The notes beneath the pieces were generated by a model, which saw nothing but the letters and a program-made list of their open reading frames with translations, did no database searches and was not told the DNA's origin. Made by a program: the position numbers and the translations under genes. A stretch of DNA of 64,000 bases from an uncultured Chlamydiae bacterium (GTDB lineage Bacteria; Chlamydiota; Chlamydiia; Chlamydiales; Rhabdochlamydiaceae), in the NCBI GenBank assembly GCA_903824495.1, contig CAIJXB010000051.1, positions 62,001 to 126,000 of the forward strand, written 5' to 3'. This document shows positions 50,701 to 58,347 of this stretch, in pieces (the stretch's first letter is position 1; each line of letters starts with the position of its first letter).

Positions 50701-52868
50701 ACGTACTACAAAAGGTCTCTATCGATCCTTTTGATGTTATGACCGTTGAAACTAAGGATGCTCTACATCGCACTGTTAAGTCCGAAGTTTTAAACTCTCA
50801 AGGGCTAACAATCTCTTGCCAGGAGATGATCCATGATCCTCAAGGTAATCTTCTCTACCAAAAAGACCACGTCTATGAAAAGGACCTCCTTCGCACTACA
50901 CAAATAGTCAAGTATACTTATACATCAGATCATTACATAGAAACGATGACAAGGGGATCTGGAACAGAAGATGCAAGAACGACATCTTATACCTACCTAC
51001 CATCTGGTAAAAGAGCCACAAAAACTCTTCCAGATGGCATTACTCTTGCCTACAGCTATCATCCACTCGGCTTCATGAGCCGGTTAGATTCTTCTGATGG
51101 CAAGATCCACCATTCCTTTGAGTATGACAAAGAGGGTCATCTAAAATCTGCCCTTGATGAAAATCAAAACATCTCCATCAAAAGAGACGTAGATCCTTTT
51201 GGCAATGTAAAAAAAGAAACATTCCCATCGGGCCTAGAAGTCAAAAAGGAGTACGACCTATTAGGTCGCCCGACTTACTTGAAAATGGGTAATCAAGGAA
51301 CAGTCCTTTACGCCTACGATCCCTTATTTTTAAAAAGTGTGACTAGAATTTCACCTCAAGGCAAGGCTCTTTATAGCCATACCTATGATAGTTATGATGA
51401 AGATGGGAATCTTGTTTCTGAGAGCCTAATTGGAAACTTAAGCCACGTCTCCCACATAACAGATGTAAGAGGGCAAAAAACCTCTATTTCGAGTTCCTAT
51501 TTTTCTCAAGACTGCAGCTACGATGCCCTTGGCAATCTGGTTACCGCCTCTGTTGATCAAGCAAGACTTAGCTATGGTTATGACGACCTATCACAGCTCT
51601 CTTCAGAAAACAACCTTACTTACGAGCACGACTCTCTTTACAATAGAGTCCAAAAAAATGGCAAAGAGCATCAAGTCAACGATCTCAATGAGCTGCTCTC
51701 TTTAGAGGGAACATCCTACTCTTACGATCTCAATGGGAATCAGACCCTCAGTAAAGCAGCTTCAGAAGAGTCTGTTTTCACTTATGATCCATTAGGTCAA
51801 CTTCTAGAGGTCTCTTCTGCAAAGAAAAAGGTTCAATTCTCTTATGATCCATTAGGCCGAAGAATGAGTAAAGCTGTATACACAGTAACTCCTGATGGTC
51901 ATCAAGAGTTTTTCCGTGAATACTACCTCTATGATGGACAAAATGAGATCGGCGCTTTTACAACTTCCAATGAGTCTAAGAACTTGAGAGTTTTAGGCAG
52001 AGCTGCACAAACAGTAGCCGTTGAAGTTAAAGATCATATTTTTGCTCCCTTAATTGATGTTCAGGGGAACATTCGCCGTCTAGTTGATCTTGAGACAAGA
52101 TCCACTGCCGCAAGTTATGATTTCACAGCCTTTGGTGAAGAGTTACACGACTCTATAAAAGACCGCCCCTTAAGTCCCTGGCGTTTTGCTTCAAAACGGC
52201 AAGATAGAGAGCTCGGCCTTATCTACTTTGGTAAACGCTACTACGATCCTCGCTTAGGCCGCTGGCTCTCAACAGACCCAGCAGGATTTGTAGATAGTTT
52301 TAACCTTTATCAGTATGTTTTGAATAATCCATTCAAATACCAAGATCCTAACGGAGAAAATCTGGCAGGATTCCTTCTAGGAATTGGCCAGATATTGCTA
52401 GGCGGAGCCATAATGGCCTCAGGTACTGTCTTAGAGGTCGCTACTGCTGGAGCTTATACGATTCCTTTTGCAGTCCAATGTAAAATTGGATTTGCCTTGA
52501 TGGCTTCTGGATGCGCTCAAGCAACCTGGCATGCTCAAGATATTAAGGTCCCCAATACTTCATGGAAAAATACTAACCCATTTAATGGCCCAGTTGATGA
52601 AGAAGTCTTTGTAGGAGATTCCTCTGGTAATATTATCCCCGTGCCAGAAGGATATCAATTAGGTGGATCTAAAGATGGCAAATGTATCCAACAAAAAGAC
52701 AGAGACGGGAAAGCTACAGGTATTAGGAAAGATGGTAAAGGTCATCCTCCTAGTCTAGCTCATCAAGATCCACGTTCTCAAAACCCACATGCTCATGTAC
52801 CTGGGATAACAAATGCTGATGGGACGCCTTGGCTGCCAATATTATTCAAAAATCAAAGGAATGTATGA
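47754..52868 (+). CDS. Sec-exported Rhs/YD-repeat protein with C-terminal toxin domain
   Basis: A 1704-residue protein. Residues 1-19 form a Sec signal peptide. An N-terminal Rhs-type domain (GFISPLSGQPALRQTDMVV) precedes YD repeats from about 430 to 1480 (SYDADGNQETIT; TYDPLGQLLEVS and many more) that build the hollow cocoon. The core motif is GLIYFGKRYYDPRLGRWLST with DPAGF at about 1485-1510, ending at PNG near 1534, where Rhs toxins switch to a variable tip. The last 170 residues start with a hydrophobic segment (GIGQILLGGAIMASGT) and end with a charged domain containing HPPSLAHQDPRSQNPHAH, perhaps a nuclease-type toxin. The Sec signal suggests surface display rather than type VI delivery. 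An immunity candidate overlaps its stop codon. Confidence 0.9.
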   Translation: MRRYLITISCCFFMALGFGAEELQESLVPSTPEQVSTLTSEPDYLIGGFISPLSGQPALRQTDMVVKGAQNIVLSRTYLPPHIPSVFQKNKNQKAEYDKECLYNYLQNNYKGWQFFPHVRLELIPKSMEVRLSDPSGTTLDFRLSGPNYSQTSLASPSYAISNVAGDVPSGKYDPRNTRISYEDGGDKIVVSLADGGVRIYRKRGRATTSSYAYYLEKEVLPSGKLLKYKYPNRGPFQYVESLDPKERYVYASLTMEGKPSNNVGCHFTSSSGLKADYTYQTKTLQWKIEEKGRKNTKREASLPCPPVLTSVSSPLYRSESLEYSNQFLLKSYSCKEDVFNIVSAGFGDGAKYYKAHKLLLPVGQNDSFEPVYEMSYQPPVAGEKEGTTTVKNSDGTSIVYQFSKNLLTKLIQYFDQTGKLQKEKLYDWNDNNWLKSLSMKDGQNNLFYKKTYEYDSFGNPTIETFTGDLTGEGTQETLTTKRTFSDDGRNLLLKEETEDGKTTSFSYLPKTNLITSKLITDGEDILVREFSIYDDCNNLIKFISDNGETEDRDNLSGVTQRLITTYLLRQSAPFLHMLEWIVETYLENGTEKPLKKRHLNYDDYGNVSEEAVYNAEGVLAYTIYKTYNERGDILSETNSLGQEATYTYDARGRLKTATNFSGRVEKTFDHDTKGRLVKLTETGDDGTTHVTSAAYDFQDRKIQKTDPFSNTTRYTYDPLVNEIIKTDYPSIASFKGQEIPVTTSSTYDPFGREISQTDAGGNVTTYRYNVYGSKSAIFHPSGSVETFRYAKNGTLISHTDPDGLKTEYKRDVFGRARSKTYASKEGKILAEETFIHDGFKLLMSMDKEGDLKFYSYDGAGRKIREDFCDQVTDFNYDSLGNLTSVHKRNGSNTLVVHYDRDLEGRVLEERKTDASDQLLYKISYSYDADGNQETITRTINGKKAVDTFVYDSFSRRVQYTDAMGYASKTTYNEQFVNALGQNVLQKVSIDPFDVMTVETKDALHRTVKSEVLNSQGLTISCQEMIHDPQGNLLYQKDHVYEKDLLRTTQIVKYTYTSDHYIETMTRGSGTEDARTTSYTYLPSGKRATKTLPDGITLAYSYHPLGFMSRLDSSDGKIHHSFEYDKEGHLKSALDENQNISIKRDVDPFGNVKKETFPSGLEVKKEYDLLGRPTYLKMGNQGTVLYAYDPLFLKSVTRISPQGKALYSHTYDSYDEDGNLVSESLIGNLSHVSHITDVRGQKTSISSSYFSQDCSYDALGNLVTASVDQARLSYGYDDLSQLSSENNLTYEHDSLYNRVQKNGKEHQVNDLNELLSLEGTSYSYDLNGNQTLSKAASEESVFTYDPLGQLLEVSSAKKKVQFSYDPLGRRMSKAVYTVTPDGHQEFFREYYLYDGQNEIGAFTTSNESKNLRVLGRAAQTVAVEVKDHIFAPLIDVQGNIRRLVDLETRSTAASYDFTAFGEELHDSIKDRPLSPWRFASKRQDRELGLIYFGKRYYDPRLGRWLSTDPAGFVDSFNLYQYVLNNPFKYQDPNGENLAGFLLGIGQILLGGAIMASGTVLEVATAGAYTIPFAVQCKIGFALMASGCAQATWHAQDIKVPNTSWKNTNPFNGPVDEEVFVGDSSGNIIPVPEGYQLGGSKDGKCIQQKDRDGKATGIRKDGKGHPPSLAHQDPRSQNPHAHVPGITNADGTPWLPILFKNQRNV

Positions 52869-53107
52869 CAAGTAAAGAAACAAATATATTTACATGGAAC
52901 GATCTGGTAGCGATTAAGTTAGATGCTCCTTCTTCTTATTTTCCAGGCAAGATAGCTGTGGTGTGTGGAATGGAACAGGTTAAATCTGAAAAGTTATCAA
53001 GTGAGTTTAACATTAAGATGGGGGAGTGGCTGTATACGGTAGAATTTGGTGATGGTAGTTCTATTGAGATTCCTGAATTTTTTCTAGAAAGGCATCAAGA
53101 GATATGA
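52865..53107 (+). CDS. candidate immunity protein of the Rhs toxin
   Basis: An 80-residue protein. The ATG overlaps the Rhs stop (ATGA), and AAGGA lies five bases upstream within the toxin gene, so expression is coupled. The sequence is acidic and beta-rich (NDLVAIKLDAPSSYFPGKIA; WLYTVEFGDGSSIEIPEFFL), reminiscent of small SH3-like immunity domains such as Imm31, though the match is only by eye. There is no signal peptide, consistent with cytoplasmic neutralisation of self toxin. The assignment rests mainly on position. Confidence 0.65.
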   Translation: MTSKETNIFTWNDLVAIKLDAPSSYFPGKIAVVCGMEQVKSEKLSSEFNIKMGEWLYTVEFGDGSSIEIPEFFLERHQEI

Positions 53108-53217
53108 AATTTATTAGGTGATAATAGAAAGGATCAAACTGATCATTTCAAAACACACTTGACTGAAGGCCGTAAACATTCTATTCTGCTTCTTTTAAAA
53201 TACATAAGGATGGAAAT
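53108..53217 (+). other. open, start-less frame between immunity and AlbA_2 genes
   Basis: From about 53108 to the TGA at 53217-53219 one frame stays open for 36 codons and reads like a protein end (GDNRKDQTDHFKTHLTEG). It has no start codon. It may be the stranded end of a displaced Rhs toxin tip, or chance. Confidence 0.3.
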
Positions 53218-54393
53218 GTGAATTGGTTAGATAAACTAAAGGATGTTGTTACAGAAGATGTTTTGTATAGTCTCTTAAAGGGAGCAGAAGAAGGTAGTAC
53301 TATAGATTTTAATGAATATATTCCAAAGTCTGAGAATTCTAATAAAGAAGATTGGTTCGGTATCTGTAAATTAGCAGGTGCATTTGTTAATGCCCAAGGG
53401 GGGGTCATTTTATTGGGAATCAAAGAAGTAAAGGGGACTTTTTCCGAGGTAGTAGGAATTAGTATTGAAAATTGGGAGCGTTTTCAAAAACATATAATTG
53501 ATAAACTAAGATCGCTTTATGACCCTGTAATTGAAAGTGTTTTTTTACGACGTATGCAGTTAGCCTCGGGGAAATATGTTGTTATGATTGTTTGTCCCGT
53601 ATCCGATAACCTTCATCAATTAAAGACCAACGGACAGTCTTCCATGTTTCCAAAACGAGTTGGGACAGATGTAGTTCCAATGACTACGGCAGAAGTAGTT
53701 GGAATATGTTTAAAGAGAAATAAGCAATCCGAAATTCGTGTAGAGCAACGAAAGGAACGCATAGATGCCCTGATTGCCGACTCTGGAGATTTTAACATTA
53801 AGCCTCCAGGATGGATCCTATATGTTGTTCCCGACCAGTCGAATATCTGTTTAAAAACAAGCGATTGGAGTTTTCAGCAGATTTTTCGGGCTCTACTGAA
53901 TTCTTTAGTAGGTAGAGATGGTGGGATCGTAAATTCACAGTATCGATTATGTTCCGAAGGTTTAATTTTTTTTACTGATAAAACAAAACATTTACTAATT
54001 AAGAGAGATGGGGGCTTAGAGCTAGTTTGTTCTGATATCGAAGGTCAACAAGATTCAGTAATATGTTTTGGAGAATGGACGAGACATTCTTTTGTCTTGC
54101 TAAGTCATTTGTTAGTGCAGTTATCTACGGATTCTATGTGCTATTCTTGGCATCTTGCGGCAACATTTGTAGGCGTTAAAGGAAAGAGGATAAGCCGAGG
54201 TATTGGCATATTTCCTTATATTGCACCTAGTGCTCTCCCTAGAGATAGATATGATCTTGATTTTATAAAGTTAGAAATCTCGCAAGATCAAAAAGATTTG
54301 GTTCTTCAAATGGAAAAAAAATATTATCCTATGCTTGAACAAGTTTGGAATGATGCAAATGCATCAATGCCAAGTCCCTTAGTTGAGAACTAA
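53218..54393 (+). CDS. AlbA_2/Schlafen-like domain protein
   Basis: A 391-residue soluble protein with a GTG start (AAGGA 7 bases upstream). Residues about 15-165 match the AlbA_2 (divergent AAA-4/Schlafen core) pattern: GAEEGSTIDFNEYIP, CKLAGAFVNAQGGVILLGI, then a long strand region ending in FPKRVGTDVVPMTTAEV. In eukaryotic Schlafens the related core cleaves tRNA, while in bacteria AlbA_2 proteins are annotated as regulators or defence components. The C-terminal 220 residues (FNIKPPGWILYVVPDQ; RHSFVLLSHLLVQLSTDS) show no family I know. It follows the Rhs/immunity pair by 110 bases and may belong to the same accessory island. Confidence 0.72.
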   Translation: MNWLDKLKDVVTEDVLYSLLKGAEEGSTIDFNEYIPKSENSNKEDWFGICKLAGAFVNAQGGVILLGIKEVKGTFSEVVGISIENWERFQKHIIDKLRSLYDPVIESVFLRRMQLASGKYVVMIVCPVSDNLHQLKTNGQSSMFPKRVGTDVVPMTTAEVVGICLKRNKQSEIRVEQRKERIDALIADSGDFNIKPPGWILYVVPDQSNICLKTSDWSFQQIFRALLNSLVGRDGGIVNSQYRLCSEGLIFFTDKTKHLLIKRDGGLELVCSDIEGQQDSVICFGEWTRHSFVLLSHLLVQLSTDSMCYSWHLAATFVGVKGKRISRGIGIFPYIAPSALPRDRYDLDFIKLEISQDQKDLVLQMEKKYYPMLEQVWNDANASMPSPLVEN

Positions 54394-54531
54394 TATACCC
54401 CCCCTCCAAATGAATCCAAGTAGGAGTTGCTGCCAGGAAGGTAGAGAAAGAAAAACAGGAACCTCTAATTTAGGTTGGACCTAAAAGAGGGACAAGGTCA
54501 TTACCGACATTCTTATCTGTCTGGAAAAGAA

Positions 54532-54560
54532 AAAGGAGGCCTTTACTCAAGGCCTCCTTT
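54532..54560 (-). terminator. terminator of the hrcA-grpE-dnaK operon
   Basis: AAAGGAGGCC and GGCCTCCTTT form a 10-bp stem with a nine-base loop. On the minus strand TTCTTTTCC follows. Confidence 0.88.
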
Positions 54561-54589
54561 GCTTTGGATCTTCTTACTTTAAGATAAGA

Positions 54590-56482
54590 TTACTTGCCGT
54601 CTTTGTCCAAGATTTCTACATCGGCTTCTTCGATGTCAGGTTTGTCTTGGGAGGCACCTTGTGGCTGCTCAGGAGCCGGTCCTGCATTTTGCATGGACTC
54701 TCCAATTTTTTGCATGTGCTCATTGAGCTCGTCTTTAGCTGATCTGATCTGAGAGATGTCTCCAGATTCGAGAGCTTTTTTGACGGCATCAATTTTAGCT
54801 TGAACGTCGCTGACGATGTTAGCTGGGAGACGGTCTTTGTACTCCTTAAGGGACTTTTCAGCGCGGAAGGCTAAAGAGTCTGCTTCGTTGCGAACTTCAA
54901 TCTCTTCTTGCTTTTTCTTATCTTCTTCAGCGTGCTCTTCAGCGTCTTTGAGCATGCGCTTGACTTCGTCATCAGAAAGACCTGATTTTGCTTCAATTCG
55001 GATCTTTTGCTCTTTGCCTGTTTTGGTGTCTTTAGCAGAAACGTGGAGGATCCCGTCTGCATCGATGTCAAAACAAACTTCGATCTGTGGCATACCACGA
55101 GGAGCTGGTGGGATGTCAGAGAGATCAAATCTTCCGATCTCTTTGTTGTCCCGCGCCATTTTACGCTCTCCTTGAAGAACGACGATGGTCACAGCTGGTT
55201 GGTTGTCTGCAGCTGTTGAAAAGACTTGTTTTTTCTGAGTTGGGATCGTTGTGTTTCTTTCAACGATTGGAGTTAATACTCCACCCATTGTCTCAATCCC
55301 GAGTGTCAAAGGAATGACGTCGAGAAGAAGAACGTCTTTTACATCACCTGTTAAGACAGCTCCTTGGATCGCAGCACCGATGGCTACAACTTCATCAGGG
55401 TTTACGCCTTTATGAGGCTCTTTACCGAAGATGTCTTTTACTTTCTTTTCAACTGCTGGCATACGGGTCATACCACCAACCAAGATCACTTCGTCGATCT
55501 TGTCTTTAGAAAGACCTGAGTCTTTTAGAGCTTTTAAGCAAGGCTCTGCAGTTCTTTCAATGAGGTCATGAGCAAGGGATTCAAACTTAGCACGTGTTAA
55601 TGTGAGAGCTAAGTGTTTAGGGCCCGAGGCGTCCATTGTGATGAACGGCTGGTTGATCTCAGTTGTTTGAGTTCCGGAGAGCTCGATCTTAGCTTTTTCA
55701 GCGGCATCTCTAAGTCTTTGAAGAGCCATCTTGTCTTTGCTTAAATCAATCCCGTTGTCTTTTTTGAACTCATCGAGCATCCAGTGCAAGATCACGTTAT
55801 CAAAGTCATCACCACCGAGGTGTGTGTCACCGTTTGTGGAAAGTACTTCAAATACGCCATCACCGATTTCGAGGATGGAGATATCAAAGGTTCCGCCCCC
55901 TAAGTCGAACACAGCAATCTTCTTGTCTTGTTGCTTATCAAGGCCGTAGGCAAGAGCTGCAGCTGTAGGCTCTGGAATGATCCTTTTAACTTCAAGACCT
56001 GCAATTTTACCTGCGTCTTTTGTGGATTGTCTTTGAGAGTCATTGAAATACGCAGGAACTGTGATAACAGCTTCTGTGATTTTCTCGCCAAGATACGCTT
56101 CTGCTGTTTCTTTCATCTTTAAAAGAACTTGAGCTCCCACTTCTTCTGGAGTGAGCATCTTGCCATCCACTTCAAAAACGGCGTCGCCGTTATTACCGCC
56201 GACAACTTTGTAAGGCACAGTTTGGATTTCAGATTGAACTTCAGAGAACTTGCGTCCAATGAATCTCTTTGCAGAAGAGATCGTTTTTTCTGGGTTTGTT
56301 ACAGATTGTCTTTTTGCTGGGACTCCTACAAGTCTTTCGCTTCCTTTGTATGACACGACAGAAGGGGTAGTACGAGCGCCTTCAGCGTTCGCAATCACAA
56401 CAGGAACTCCTCCCTCCATGATCGATACACAGGAGTTGGTGGTTCCAAGGTCTATTCCGATGATTCTGCTTTTTTTAGCCAT
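54590..56482 (-). CDS. dnaK: chaperone DnaK (Hsp70)
   Basis: A 630-residue ATP-dependent chaperone. The nucleotide-binding domain starts [17 protein letters not shown], with [31 protein letters not shown] and [12 protein letters not shown] further on. The substrate-binding domain begins after the [13 protein letters not shown] linker, near residue 385. The C-terminal tail is acidic and ends [13 protein letters not shown], similar to the EEVD-like tails of bacterial DnaK. AAGGA precedes the ATG by 8 bases, and a 30-base gap separates it from grpE. It is the last gene of the heat-shock operon, controlled by HrcA. Confidence 0.98.
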   Translation of the reverse strand: MAKKSRIIGIDLGTTNSCVSIMEGGVPVVIANAEGARTTPSVVSYKGSERLVGVPAKRQSVTNPEKTISSAKRFIGRKFSEVQSEIQTVPYKVVGGNNGDAVFEVDGKMLTPEEVGAQVLLKMKETAEAYLGEKITEAVITVPAYFNDSQRQSTKDAGKIAGLEVKRIIPEPTAAALAYGLDKQQDKKIAVFDLGGGTFDISILEIGDGVFEVLSTNGDTHLGGDDFDNVILHWMLDEFKKDNGIDLSKDKMALQRLRDAAEKAKIELSGTQTTEINQPFITMDASGPKHLALTLTRAKFESLAHDLIERTAEPCLKALKDSGLSKDKIDEVILVGGMTRMPAVEKKVKDIFGKEPHKGVNPDEVVAIGAAIQGAVLTGDVKDVLLLDVIPLTLGIETMGGVLTPIVERNTTIPTQKKQVFSTAADNQPAVTIVVLQGERKMARDNKEIGRFDLSDIPPAPRGMPQIEVCFDIDADGILHVSAKDTKTGKEQKIRIEAKSGLSDDEVKRMLKDAEEHAEEDKKKQEEIEVRNEADSLAFRAEKSLKEYKDRLPANIVSDVQAKIDAVKKALESGDISQIRSAKDELNEHMQKIGESMQNAGPAPEQPQGASQDKPDIEEADVEILDKDGK

Positions 56483-56512
56483 ATGTATTTCCTTCTTTTA
56501 ATGGTGTTTAAT

Positions 56513-57055
56513 TTAATTAGTTTCGTTTTCTTCTTTGATAATTTTTTTCTTGGCCACTTTCACTCTTGCAGGGCGTACGGTCCTTGTGTGGCTCTTGTAT
56601 CCTTTGACAAACTCGACTAAAACGGTTCCGTCTTTGCAATCCTCTAGCTCTTCCACTTCAACAGCTTCGTGAAGATGTGGGTCGAACTTCTCACCAACGG
56701 ATTTAAAGGCGGTGACGCCGTTTTGGGTAAGAACGTCTTTAAATTGGCTTAAAATCATCTCAAAGCCACGTGCCCAGTTCTGTGTCTCTGCTGACATGCC
56801 ACCGGTGTGCTTTAAGGCGTTTTCCAAGTTGTCCATCGGTGTCAAAAACTCTTCAATGACGTTCTCTACAGAAAAACGGAGCATTTCTTGTTTTTCTTTT
56901 TGAAGTCTTTTTCTTGTGTTTTCCGTTTCTGCTAGGAGTCTTAAGTATTTATCTTTGTACTCTTCAGCTTCGTTTCTCGGAGCTTCTTGCAGGACGCTAT
57001 CTCCTTCCGGAGGTAGATCAGTTGTGCTTTCTGGTGGTAGTTCTTGGTCTGTCAT
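56513..57055 (-). CDS. grpE: nucleotide exchange factor GrpE
   Basis: A 180-residue protein. The chosen ATG (57055) begins MTDQELPPES and has AGGAG, located at the end of hrcA, ten bases upstream; a longer frame would overlap hrcA extensively and lacks GrpE features. A long N-terminal coiled coil (EAEEYKDKYLRLLAETENTR) leads to the four-helix bundle and a beta-wing with GEKFDPHLHEAV and VKGYKSHTRTVRPARVKV. It releases ADP from DnaK. The hrcA-grpE-dnaK order is that of Chlamydia. Confidence 0.95.
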   Translation of the reverse strand: MTDQELPPESTTDLPPEGDSVLQEAPRNEAEEYKDKYLRLLAETENTRKRLQKEKQEMLRFSVENVIEEFLTPMDNLENALKHTGGMSAETQNWARGFEMILSQFKDVLTQNGVTAFKSVGEKFDPHLHEAVEVEELEDCKDGTVLVEFVKGYKSHTRTVRPARVKVAKKKIIKEENETN

Positions 57056-57062
57056 CGGCTGG

Positions 57063-58202
57063 TTACTCCTGCTGTGGGGTTTTGTTTTCGACAAGCAGTA
57101 GTGCTTGCCTTTTAAAATCAAGCTGCGCGCTATTGGGGGCGCGGTAGCTGATTTTGAATTTATAAAGACTCTGTGTAAGGCTATCGCTGATCATTTCCTG
57201 TGCAGTACTCAAAAGGGCAAAGATCTTCTTGTAAGAGATCCTATTAGGGCAAAGGATTCCAAGGCTTCCGACTATGTTTTGATGGATCGAATAAGGGGTG
57301 GCAATCACTGTGCAAGACATGGCGTGGGAAGAGAAAGGGGCAAGGTCATCACCAATCCAGTAGGTGAGCTCTTTTTTGTGAAGGCACTCTGTAAGGAGCG
57401 CTCTTAAAGCTTCTGTGTTTTCAAAAAGAGAAAGACCATTAGCAAGGCTTGAAGCATCATTAAAATCAGGGTAGTGCAGCATTTTAGAAAAACCTGTTTT
57501 AATCAGGTCGCTGCTTGAAAAGTTCGAGTAGTTAACGATGTGTCTTAGCATCGCTTCATTGTAGAAAGAAAGGGCTCTTTTTTCTTCTTCTTCACTTAAA
57601 GCGGGTTTGCTTAAGTTTGTGATCTTAAAATGGAAATACTGCTCGATCCTTTTGAGATCAAAGGAGCTTAGTTTTTTATCTGTGTAAAGGGTCTCTGTCA
57701 AAATGTTGCCAAAGTCAGTCACGAATACGCATAAAATGCGGTGGGTGTCGATGTTCACAAGCTTTACATCAAGGACAAAGTCTTGATCAAACCTTGGAAG
57801 GGATAGAAAAACAGCGCCTTGAGAAAGATCTGAAAGAGTGTCAGCGCATTTTTGGAGGTAAGAATGGATCTCTCTTGTTTCTTGAACAAGAGATTTAGCT
57901 AGCTGCTTTTTTTCTTCTTCATCCATAGAATAAGGGGGGGCTAAGGTGTCCGCATACATTCTGTAAGCGAGATTTGTGGGGATTCGTCCGCCGGATGAGT
58001 GCTGCTGCTTTAATAAACCTTGCTCTTCGAGCTTACTAAAGTAGTTGCGAAGGGTTGCGGGGCTAAGAGAGCTGAAGCCGTTTTCTTGGAGTGTATGAGA
58101 TCCGACAGGCTTGCCGGTTTTTAGGTAGAGCTCTACAAGGCCGATCAAGATCAGCTTTTCTCTTTCGTCTTTGCTGGGTTTTTTTTGAGGTAGTGGTTTC
58201 AA
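57063..58202 (-). CDS. hrcA: heat-shock repressor HrcA
   Basis: A 379-residue DNA-binding repressor that binds the CIRCE element. The N-terminal winged helix includes GKPVGSHTLQENG, LSPATLRNYFSKLEEQGL and the HSSGGRIPTNLAYRMYAD wing. The GAF-like middle and the C-terminal SLGILCPNRISYKKIFALL segment are typical. The start appears to be TTG at 58202, since no in-frame ATG precedes the helix-turn-helix and the upstream frame enters the CIRCE. The C-terminus continues about 30 residues past the family core (KISYRAPNSAQLDF onward), an extension also reported for chlamydial HrcA. It is autoregulated. Confidence 0.94.
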   Translation of the reverse strand: MKPLPQKKPSKDEREKLILIGLVELYLKTGKPVGSHTLQENGFSSLSPATLRNYFSKLEEQGLLKQQHSSGGRIPTNLAYRMYADTLAPPYSMDEEEKKQLAKSLVQETREIHSYLQKCADTLSDLSQGAVFLSLPRFDQDFVLDVKLVNIDTHRILCVFVTDFGNILTETLYTDKKLSSFDLKRIEQYFHFKITNLSKPALSEEEEKRALSFYNEAMLRHIVNYSNFSSSDLIKTGFSKMLHYPDFNDASSLANGLSLFENTEALRALLTECLHKKELTYWIGDDLAPFSSHAMSCTVIATPYSIHQNIVGSLGILCPNRISYKKIFALLSTAQEMISDSLTQSLYKFKISYRAPNSAQLDFKRQALLLVENKTPQQE

Positions 58203-58203
58203 T

Positions 58204-58230
58204 TTAGCACTCGGCGTTTTGGTTTGCTAA
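58204..58230 (-). promoter_or_regulatory. CIRCE operator for HrcA
   Basis: TTAGCACTC (58204-58212), a nine-base spacer and GTTTGCTAA (58222-58230). The left arm is a perfect CIRCE half; the right arm differs from GAGTGCTAA at two positions. It lies one base from the apparent hrcA start codon and downstream of the promoter, so it falls in the 5' leader. Confidence 0.9.
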
Positions 58231-58253
58231 TTTCTCTTGCTTAACTGTCTATC

Positions 58254-58283
58254 AGTATAACAAACAGTGACTTCAAAAGGCAA
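58254..58283 (-). promoter_or_regulatory. promoter of hrcA-grpE-dnaK
   Basis: On the minus strand TTGCCT (58283-58278), an 18-base spacer and TATACT (58259-58254). Transcription would start near 58247, placing the CIRCE between about +17 and +43. Confidence 0.65.
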
Positions 58284-58291
58284 GAAAAATT

Positions 58292-58314
58292 AGCAGTCAA
58301 AAGGCTTGACTGCT
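58292..58314 (-). terminator. terminator of the glutamate dehydrogenase gene
   Basis: On the minus strand AGCAGTCAA, a five-base loop and TTGACTGCT are followed by AATTTTTCTTG. It is just downstream of the GDH stop and overlaps the approach to the hrcA promoter. Confidence 0.8.
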
Positions 58315-58347
58315 TGAAAATATCTTAAGTTGCTTATGATAAATATA

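Noticed and set aside
56916..57147. Longer grpE start extending about 22 codons into hrcA
   Set aside because: The downstream ATG has a good AGGAG and the extension has no GrpE-like sequence.
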